A DNA stretch of 6,250 nucleotides from an uncultured bacterium (GTDB lineage Bacteria > Bacteroidota > Bacteroidia > Chitinophagales > CAIOSU01), in contig CAIOSU010000347.1 of assembly GCA_903861055.1 (NCBI GenBank), positions 1 through 6,250 on the forward strand, written 5' to 3'. The position numbers and the translations under genes are program-made. Shown here in pieces: positions 1 through 5,347 of this stretch. The first letter of the stretch is position 1, and the number at the start of each line of letters is the position of its first letter. The notes below the pieces were generated by a model. That model was not told where the DNA came from and made no database searches. It was given only the letters and a program-made list of their open reading frames with translations.

Positions 1-128
1 GAAACTGCAAGAAATAGCGCTAGCAAGAGGGCCGATGTGTAAATCAGTCCTCGCAACAGTTGATTGAGGTAATACTTCCGTATAAACTCATCTAACCGTA
101 CTATCAGCAATTCATAATTGTTAGTCAT
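1..128 (-). CDS. N-terminal fragment of a membrane protein, probably DUF4175 family
   Basis: An open frame starts at the ATG at 128-126 and runs off the left edge, giving 42 complete codons. The fragment begins MTNNYELLIVRLDEF, continues with a basic and aromatic stretch (IRKYYLNQLLRG, about residues 16-27), and then enters a hydrophobic segment (LIYTSALLLALFLAV, residues 28-42) that looks like a first transmembrane helix. From memory, this order of a short 'LDEFIRKYY' helix followed by 'L-RG' and a membrane span is how DUF4175 proteins of Bacteroidetes begin; those are large proteins with N-terminal membrane helices and a long coiled-coil-rich remainder. Family function is unknown. No ribosome binding site is visible. 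An ATG four bases upstream (132-130) is out of frame and stops after two further codons. The gene lies on the same strand as the lipoprotein gene, 249 bp downstream of its stop, so co-transcription is possible but not shown. The family call rests only on the N-terminus. Confidence 0.62.
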   Translation of the reverse strand, partial: MTNNYELLIVRLDEFIRKYYLNQLLRGLIYTSALLLALFLAV

Positions 129-377
129 TCATATCCGCTTATTGGTTACCTTTTATTGGTCTACTCACTTTACAAAGCATAAACCATTTGTAGCAACCTC
201 TCATTCAATCCTAAATTCATTATGCACTCCTACTACTACAACGCAAACAACTCTACGTTTATTGGCACTAACTGTTTGACGCAATCATAGCATAAACAGT
301 TGTAAATTACTTTGCTATTATCACTATTTAACAATTCGGCAACTAAACAAATTCAATCTAACGGAAAACCAGCCTGA
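129..377. other. Intergenic region between lipoprotein gene and DUF4175-like gene
   Basis: This 249-bp stretch separates two minus-strand genes. I see no convincing small gene, tRNA or classical terminator (GC-rich hairpin plus T-run) on either strand. It must hold the 3' untranslated region of the lipoprotein gene and probably the promoter of the DUF4175-like gene. I did not find a clean Bacteroidetes promoter (TTTG, then TAnnTTTG) on the minus strand. The one structured element is the inverted repeat at 270-301, listed separately. Confidence 0.6.
270..301. repeat. Perfect 8-bp inverted repeat with 16-base loop
   Basis: The arms are AACTGTTT at 270-277 and AAACAGTT at 294-301. One G-T pair can be added on each side in a plus-strand transcript (278 with 293, and 269 with 302). 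The spacer is 278-293. The repeat lies 77 bp beyond the stop of the lipoprotein gene. No T-run follows on either strand, so it is not a classical intrinsic terminator. It could be a 3' stem-loop, a weak terminator or a regulator-binding dyad. The word AACAGTTG of its right flank (295-302) also occurs inside the DUF4175-like gene at 55-62, which may be chance. Confidence 0.45.
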
Positions 378-2120
378 TTATTTACCTTCTGCAGGTACGA
401 AGTATACATCCCTTAAGTTGCGATACTCCATACTGTTCTGTGGGAAATTTCTAACCTTAGGCTGCAACAAACGATAGTCTTTGTAATAGTAAATAGGAAT
501 AATGGCTGCATCATCCATCATTATTTGGTCGGCCTTGAGGTAGAGTAGTTCTCTTTGGTCGGCATCAACGGTAACCAAAGCCTCTTCAAAAACCTTATCA
601 AACTCAGCACTAGTATACCTCACCGAATTAAGGTACGAGCGCTCCTCCATAGTAGCTGGAATGTGCTTGCTGTAAAATAAGTTTAAAAAGTTCTCAGCAT
701 CTGGGTAATCGGCAACCCAACCTGCCCGCCAAAACTGCGTTTTTCCAGTTTCTACCAACTCCAAGTGTTGCGCAAAAGGAATAATGTTAATTTCCACTTC
801 AATACCCAAGTTTTCCTTGAGCATTTTTTGAATAGCCTCGGCAACCTGTTCATTATGACCTCCGCCACTATTAATTTGCAGTGTAAGTTTAGGTAAACCC
901 TTACCTTCCGGGTATCCTGCTTTTATTAAATGCTCACGGGCTTTGGCCGGATCATACTCATATCCTTTTATAACTTTATAATCATAGTTTGGTACTCCTG
1001 GAGGCACTACACCATGGTTTGCCGCCAAACCTGAGCCTTTCAAAGTATATTGTACGATACTTTCCTTATCTATAGCATAATTAAATGCGGTGCGCAAATC
1101 TTTGTTATTAAACAATTCACCTTTATGCTGGAAGCCATAATACTGTAACGCTAAACTAGGGCTCACCTGCAATTGGTATTTCTGATAAGCAGGCTGCAAC
1201 TTATCCTCAAGCGTCACAATATCAGATGTTAGTTCTAACGGCAGCTTATAAAGTAAATCAAGTTTACCATTGTCAAACTCCAACAATTCTGTCTTACGAT
1301 CTTTGATAAAGGTAATTTTAATGCCACTTAGATATGGCAATTGATTTCCATCAACATCTTTGCCCCAGTATTGTGGGTTTTTCTCCAATATCAAATAGTT
1401 GCCTTCATTTATATCCTTTAAAACAAAAGGACCGGTACCAACTGTTTTAACACGCATTTCCTGTCCATACTTTTCATACGCCTCTTTAGGAAACACAGCC
1501 GTAAACGGTAGCGCCAACATGTTCATAAAACCAGAAAAAGTTCTGTTCAACTCAATTTTAAGGGTGTAATCATCAATAACCTGAACCCCAGTAACTCCTT
1601 CAGGCAGTGGCTGGCCATTCTGAGTTGAAAGGTAATACTCTTCGCAACCCTTAACCCTACCTTGAAACACCCAATACCCTTGGTTATCGGCATTAGCCTC
1701 GCAAAGTTTTGTAAAGCAATATTTAAAATCGTTGGCAGTAACCTCACGACCCTTACCACCTTCAAATACTTCACTATCATGAAATTTTACCCCTTTACGC
1801 AAACGAAAAGTGAACGAAGTAAAAGTGCTATCAACTTCCCAGCTCTCTGCAAGCCGTGGTACGATTGTTAAATCTGTTTGATCAAAACCCACTAAACCTT
1901 CATACACTTGGTTGGTAATACGGTGGCTGGTTACTTCGGTAACATTTAGTGGATATAAGCTTCTAAAATTTTCAACTTCGTTCATCCTAAAAATACCACC
2001 AAAATATTTACCATTCTTTCCAGCCGTTAGGGTTTCTATTTTATTATTGCTACTCCCACCTCCACACGAGGTAAAAGCCAAAACTGACATTAAAAATGAG
2101 CCGAGTATTATGTTTTTCAT
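378..2120 (-). CDS. ABC transporter substrate-binding lipoprotein, family 5 (peptide-binding type)
   Basis: A complete 580-residue protein of the SBP_bac_5 family, the DppA/OppA type that binds di- or oligopeptides, nickel or other solutes for ABC importers. Residues 1-19 form a lipoprotein signal (MKN, a hydrophobic core, then FTSC) with Cys19 as the likely lipidated residue. The following GGGSSNN lacks the acidic residues of the known Bacteroidetes surface-export signals, so a periplasm-facing position is inferred. Family hallmarks appear in order: PRLAESWEVD with TFRLRKGVKFHDS (about 88-116), VTANDFKYCF (127-136), VGTGPFVL (227-234), the NNKDLRTAFNYAIDKE stretch (338-353), and GWVADYPDAENFL (467-479). 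The length is slightly above the usual 500-550. The start is chosen because it gives the signal peptide directly; the leader just upstream is AT-rich with no ribosome binding site. No permease or ATPase gene adjoins it. The substrate cannot be told from sequence, but peptides are likeliest. The gene is divergent from the DUF5686 gene. Confidence 0.93.
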   Translation of the reverse strand: MKNIILGSFLMSVLAFTSCGGGSSNNKIETLTAGKNGKYFGGIFRMNEVENFRSLYPLNVTEVTSHRITNQVYEGLVGFDQTDLTIVPRLAESWEVDSTFTSFTFRLRKGVKFHDSEVFEGGKGREVTANDFKYCFTKLCEANADNQGYWVFQGRVKGCEEYYLSTQNGQPLPEGVTGVQVIDDYTLKIELNRTFSGFMNMLALPFTAVFPKEAYEKYGQEMRVKTVGTGPFVLKDINEGNYLILEKNPQYWGKDVDGNQLPYLSGIKITFIKDRKTELLEFDNGKLDLLYKLPLELTSDIVTLEDKLQPAYQKYQLQVSPSLALQYYGFQHKGELFNNKDLRTAFNYAIDKESIVQYTLKGSGLAANHGVVPPGVPNYDYKVIKGYEYDPAKAREHLIKAGYPEGKGLPKLTLQINSGGGHNEQVAEAIQKMLKENLGIEVEINIIPFAQHLELVETGKTQFWRAGWVADYPDAENFLNLFYSKHIPATMEERSYLNSVRYTSAEFDKVFEEALVTVDADQRELLYLKADQIMMDDAAIIPIYYYKDYRLLQPKVRNFPQNSMEYRNLRDVYFVPAEGK

Positions 2121-2180
2121 GTTAAAGCTTTGATAACCTAGTAAAGTTAATAGAATTTAGAGAACCTTTAGAAATTAAAG

Positions 2181-2191
2181 CATTCCTTCAA
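2181..2191. repeat. Direct repeat CATTCCTTCAA, copy 1
   Basis: An 11-bp word found exactly twice in the divergent intergenic region; the other copy is at 2298-2308, 117 bp further on in the same orientation. This copy lies 61-71 bp upstream of the lipoprotein start and abuts an imperfect minus-strand -7-like box. A shared regulator site is possible; chance cannot be excluded in AT-rich DNA. Confidence 0.45.
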
Positions 2192-2277
2192 ACTTTAGGC
2201 TCAATCTAAATTTATGAAGCTAAAACAACTGGACACCATAAAACGCTATTGTAACGAAATGATGAATATCTTGCTAT

Positions 2278-2312
2278 TTTGGCTCTATAATGCAGGTCAT
2301 TCCTTCAATTTG
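2278..2312 (+). promoter_or_regulatory. Weak candidate Bacteroidetes-type promoter for the DUF5686 gene
   Basis: TTTG at 2278-2281 is followed after 23 bases by TCAATTTG at 2305-2312, which matches the Bacteroidetes -7 consensus TAnnTTTG except for one base. This would give a leader of roughly 55-60 bases before the start at 2377. The spacing is at the long end for this promoter class and the -7 box is imperfect. An isolated TATAAT at 2286-2291 has no partner -35 box at 17 bases. The call is tentative. Confidence 0.25.
2298..2308. repeat. Direct repeat CATTCCTTCAA, copy 2
   Basis: Second exact copy of the 11-bp word at 2181-2191. Its last four bases overlap the candidate -7 box of the DUF5686 gene (2305-2312), a position where a bound protein could affect transcription. 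That role is inference only. Confidence 0.45.
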
Positions 2313-2376
2313 CATAATTTTATATTACTCAGGGTTTCCTCCTCTTTTAACGGAAGAATGACTACAACCTAATTGA

Positions 2377-4863
2377 ATGCTGGGCTGGCTGGACTACTGT
2401 AAATATGGAATACTAATTTTTTTACTTTCCTTTTTGGGAGCGGGTAGCCTTTTGTCTCAATCGTTTGTTTACACTGGTATTGTTACCGATGCCGTAACCG
2501 ATGAACCCATACCTTTTGCAAACGTGTATTTTGTAGGGAGCACTGCCGGAGGAATGACAGACTTTGACGGAAAATATACTATTACGGTATATAAAAGACC
2601 CGATACCATTGCTGTTTCCGTTCTAGGATATAAACCGGCTAAAAAACCTATTTCACCCAATAGCCAAATCACCAATTTTAAACTAGAACGTGATGCTTAT
2701 AACCTTGAGGAAATAGTAATTGTTGCAGGCGAAAACCCTGCAGATATAATTCTTAAACGAGTAATAGAAAACAAAAAACTAAATGACAAGGATAAGCTAG
2801 ACCGATATGCTTTCCAGGCTTACAACAAAACAGAAATTGACTTGTATGATATTGACGACAAGTTTATGGACAGAAAAGTAATGAAGCCATTCCTTTTTGT
2901 ATTCGATTATTTGGATAGTACCAGCGAAGAAGCACCCTATTTACCTGCATTTTTAGCCGAAAACCTCTCAGACTTTTATTACCGGAAAGATCCTAAACAG
3001 CGGCGCGAAGAAATAAAAGCCAGCCGTATATCAGGTATTGACAATGAGAGTTTATCACAAATGATGGGTAGCCTGTACCAGGAGGTAGATATTTATGACA
3101 ACTGGATAAGCCTGATAAGTAAAGATTTTGCTTCGCCTATTGCCGATAATGCCCTTAATTACTACAAGTATTACTTGGTTGATAGTGGTTTTATTGATGG
3201 CTACTATAGCTACAAACTCAATTTCGTACCCCGAAGCAAAGGATACAATACCTTTTTGGGCGATATATGGATAGCAGACAGTAGCTATGCAGTTATGAAA
3301 ATAAATATGCAGGTGGCCGACCACGTGAATATTAACTTCATTGAACGAAGCAGTGTATACCAAGAATTTGGAGAGATACAACCCGGAACTTGGATGATTA
3401 CACGAGATAAAATTGTAATCAAATTTAAGGTAGTTGACAAAGCAGTAGGTATTATTGGTCGCAAAACTGCATCGTTTAAAGATTTTAAAATTAACGATGA
3501 AGCACTAGACTCCGTTTTTGTAAACCGTGATGACATTGCTATAGCCGAAAATGTAATAGTTGAAGATGAACGTTTTTGGGAAACTGTGCGCCATGAAGAA
3601 CTATCTAGTGCCGAACTAGGAGTATACCAAATGGTTGACTCGCTTAAAAACAACAAGGCTTTTAAAACTTGGATTGATATTATTGACTTGGTACTTAACG
3701 GCTATTACCAAGTAAAATATGTTGAATTTGGCCCTTACTCGTCGTTAGTGAGTTTAAACAAGGTAGAGCAATTTAGATTTAGGGTTGGTTTTAGAACCAC
3801 TGCTGAAATAAGTAAGCAATTTAGGGTAGGAGCCTATATTGCCTACGGTACTGGCGATAAAATGTTTAAGTATGGTGCCAATGGGATGGTGTATATACAG
3901 AAGAAACCTCAATTATATTTAGGTGGTAGCTATATGTTCGATTATGATTTAGCAGCAAGCAGTGATGCCGAGTTTGGCAAAGACAATATACTCTCAGGCT
4001 TATACCGCCGCCGAAAAGTACCCCTTAAACTTAATCTTATGCGAGAATGGACAGCCTATGCATATAAAGAGTGGCGCTTTGGGTTGAGCCATAAAATACT
4101 GTTTCGCAATTCGCAGGTAATGCCAAAATTTAATTATTCATATATACCGCAAGCCAGCGATATATATGAAGACACCCTTATTACCAACTTTACGAATACC
4201 GAGGTAGATATAATAAATCGCTTTGCCTACAAAGAGACTTTTTTAACCGATGATTTTGACAGACTTAGTTTAGGCACCAAACACCCAATACTGTACTTTA
4301 GATACCGCATGGGTTTGAAAAATATATTGAACAGTGGCTTTAAATACCAACGTATTGATTTTATATTGACTGACGAGTATGCCATAAAACCATTGGGCAC
4401 CCTGCATATGGATGTAACGATGGGTAAAATATTTGGCACACTACCTACCCAATTGCTCGAAATATTTCAAGGAAACGAAACTTACTTTTATAACGATTTT
4501 GCATTTAACCTCATGAACGAATATGAGTTTGTGAGCGACATGTATATTACCATTTCACTGCGCCATCACTTAGAAGGTTTCTTTTTTAATAAAATACCGG
4601 GATTTAGAAAACTAAAATGGCGCGAGGTAATTGGTTTTAAAGCTGCTTGGGGTACAATAAGCGATGCAAATAAAAAAGCTAACGTAAACAATTTCTCCAT
4701 AACTCCATTTCCAATACCTTACTTGGAATCAAGTATAGGGATTGAAAATATACTTAAAATATTCAGAGTAGATGCCGTATTTAGAATTACTTACCGCAAT
4801 AGGCCCGAGTTCTTATACACTACAAATATGGGCGTAAGATTAGGAATAGCCATTGATTTTTAA
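2377..4863 (+). CDS. DUF5686 outer-membrane protein with CarboxypepD_reg-like N-terminal domain
   Basis: A complete 828-residue envelope protein of near-standard length for its family. Residues 1-28 form a signal peptide (charged start, hydrophobic GILIFLLSFLGAGSLL, likely cleavage near SQ/S). Residues about 31-115 are a carboxypeptidase-regulatory-like beta-sandwich: YTGIVTDAVTDEPIPFANV, then GGMTDFDGKYTI and VSVLGYK. The DUF5686 part starts near ENPADIILKRVIENKK (119-134). Its most family-like stretch is the C-terminal third: LSLGTKHPILYFRYR (630-644), GKIFGTLPTQLLEIFQGNET (683-702), FNLMNEYEFVSD (710-721), and GFFFNKIPGF (734-743). From about residue 463 alternating hydrophobic and aromatic strands suggest a beta-barrel, and the chain ends RLGIAIDF with a terminal Phe, as expected of an outer-membrane barrel. 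The molecular function of the family is not established. The start is fixed by the signal peptide; no Shine-Dalgarno is seen. No SusC or SusD gene adjoins it. Confidence 0.92.
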   Translation: MLGWLDYCKYGILIFLLSFLGAGSLLSQSFVYTGIVTDAVTDEPIPFANVYFVGSTAGGMTDFDGKYTITVYKRPDTIAVSVLGYKPAKKPISPNSQITNFKLERDAYNLEEIVIVAGENPADIILKRVIENKKLNDKDKLDRYAFQAYNKTEIDLYDIDDKFMDRKVMKPFLFVFDYLDSTSEEAPYLPAFLAENLSDFYYRKDPKQRREEIKASRISGIDNESLSQMMGSLYQEVDIYDNWISLISKDFASPIADNALNYYKYYLVDSGFIDGYYSYKLNFVPRSKGYNTFLGDIWIADSSYAVMKINMQVADHVNINFIERSSVYQEFGEIQPGTWMITRDKIVIKFKVVDKAVGIIGRKTASFKDFKINDEALDSVFVNRDDIAIAENVIVEDERFWETVRHEELSSAELGVYQMVDSLKNNKAFKTWIDIIDLVLNGYYQVKYVEFGPYSSLVSLNKVEQFRFRVGFRTTAEISKQFRVGAYIAYGTGDKMFKYGANGMVYIQKKPQLYLGGSYMFDYDLAASSDAEFGKDNILSGLYRRRKVPLKLNLMREWTAYAYKEWRFGLSHKILFRNSQVMPKFNYSYIPQASDIYEDTLITNFTNTEVDIINRFAYKETFLTDDFDRLSLGTKHPILYFRYRMGLKNILNSGFKYQRIDFILTDEYAIKPLGTLHMDVTMGKIFGTLPTQLLEIFQGNETYFYNDFAFNLMNEYEFVSDMYITISLRHHLEGFFFNKIPGFRKLKWREVIGFKAAWGTISDANKKANVNNFSITPFPIPYLESSIGIENILKIFRVDAVFRITYRNRPEFLYTTNMGVRLGIAIDF

Positions 4864-4960
4864 GCTAAGTATTTTATAAAACTTTCTATCAATCACTGAA
4901 AGAGGTGAACAAAATAAAAATGTTCTTGTTATCTGATGGTAATTATTAAAATCCGGCGAG
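4864..4960. other. Intergenic spacer upstream of the ArsR-type regulator
   Basis: A 97-bp spacer between two plus-strand genes. It contains two small dyads: the self-complementary TTTTATAAAA at 4872-4881 and GAACA-(9 bases)-TGTTC at 4907-4925. ArsR-family proteins usually bind AT-rich dyads near their own promoter, so either could be an operator, but both are short. I see no clean promoter and no terminator hairpin for the DUF5686 gene, so read-through into the regulator is possible. Confidence 0.5.
4907..4925. repeat. Short inverted repeat GAACA/TGTTC before the regulator gene
   Basis: Arms of 5 bp (4907-4911 and 4921-4925) flank a nine-base A-rich loop, 35 bp before the regulator start. 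It is a candidate autoregulatory operator or weak hairpin. Five-bp arms are expected by chance at this length, so support is slight. Confidence 0.25.
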
Positions 4961-5347
4961 ATGATAAATCAAGTTAACCTCAAAAAAGCCTCTAATATTG
5001 CTCGTGCAATTGCACATCCAATCAGGCTTTCAATTATTAAATTTATCAGTGAGCAAGGTACTATAAATGTTAATAAAATATATAATACACTAAACCTTGA
5101 ACAATCAATTACCTCGCAGCATTTACGCATTTTACGCACCTCTGAGCTAGTAAATACTCAACGTGAAGGTAAGTTTATACACTACTCAGTAAACCTCAAA
5201 ATGGTAGCAGCGTTTAATGAATCGTTAACCGTGTTCTTCGCTAAAAAGGTAGATATTAGCGAAGACATAGAAGAGGAAGCTGTAAAAAGCACTGTGAAAC
5301 AAAACGGCATAAATAAAACAAGCCGCTCACAATCCGAAGCGCGCTGA
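4961..5347 (+). CDS. ArsR-type winged-helix transcriptional regulator
   Basis: A 128-residue protein with an ArsR/SmtB-like DNA-binding domain over about residues 5-95. Helix 1 to 2 carries ARAIAHPIRLSIIKFIS (14-30), the usual 'alas-P-R-l-I-l-L' pattern. NVNKIYNTLNLEQS (36-49) precedes the recognition helix ITSQHLRILRTSELV (50-64), and the wing is TQREGKFIHYSV (66-77). The protein has no cysteine, so the metal-thiolate sites of classical ArsR, SmtB or CadC sensors are absent, and its signal is unknown; it may sense something else or none. Residues about 97-128 form a polar, charged tail beyond the normal fold, with an acidic patch (DISEDIEEEA, 98-107), probably disordered. The start ATG follows ATCCGGCGAG, a weak purine-rich leader. 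The last 21 bp, including the stop, overlap the 3' end of nadA on the other strand. Target genes are not evident; autoregulation is the default guess. Confidence 0.88.
   Translation: MINQVNLKKASNIARAIAHPIRLSIIKFISEQGTINVNKIYNTLNLEQSITSQHLRILRTSELVNTQREGKFIHYSVNLKMVAAFNESLTVFFAKKVDISEDIEEEAVKSTVKQNGINKTSRSQSEAR
5327..5347. other. Tail-to-tail coding overlap of regulator gene and nadA
   Basis: The two convergent genes share 21 bp. The nadA stop reads TGA from 5329 to 5327 on the minus strand, and the regulator stop is TGA at 5345-5347 on the plus strand. The shared bases encode the regulator's last six residues (QSEAR region) and the end of NadA (SARFGL). The 8-bp self-complementary AGCGCGCT lies at 5338-5345. 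No bidirectional terminator hairpin is seen, so the two transcripts must overlap antisense. Confidence 0.85.

Larger units (their letters stand above)
2121..2376. other. Divergent intergenic regulatory region
   Basis: These 256 bp lie between the starts of the minus-strand lipoprotein gene and the plus-strand DUF5686 gene, and should contain both promoters. I see no gene here: the small ATG frame at 2358-2372 has only four codons. It holds an exact 11-bp direct repeat (2181-2191 and 2298-2308), a small dyad CTTTA-gaaat-TAAAG at 2166-2180, and the self-complementary AAAGCTTT at 2124-2131 just before the lipoprotein start. For the minus strand, a TAAAGTTTG (2197-2189) resembles the TAnnTTTG box but has one extra base and no clear partner, so it is not listed as a promoter. 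Confidence 0.7.

Noticed and set aside
1547..1780. Open frame on the minus strand inside the lipoprotein gene
   Set aside because: Alternate-frame shadow of a clear family-5 binding protein; its translation has no recognisable domain or signal.
1662..2133. Plus-strand open frames (1662-1871 and 1912-2133) antisense to the lipoprotein gene
   Set aside because: They are antisense to well-conserved coding sequence and their translations show no family features.
2124..2180. Small dyads AAAGCTTT and CTTTA/TAAAG before the lipoprotein gene
   Set aside because: Short AT-rich palindromes of this size are expected by chance; noted in the intergenic entry but not claimed as sites.
2189..2197. TAAAGTTTG on the minus strand as -7 box of the lipoprotein gene
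   Set aside because: It has three rather than two bases between TA and TTTG, and no TTTG lies at a suitable distance upstream.
2286..2291. TATAAT resembling a sigma-70 -10 box
   Set aside because: No TTGACA-like box lies about 17 bases upstream, and Bacteroidetes promoters use a different -7 consensus. A lone 6-mer in AT-rich DNA is expected.
3055..3656. Minus-strand open frames of 108 and 123 codons inside the DUF5686 gene
   Set aside because: Antisense shadows; they overlap each other and a complete, family-typical gene.
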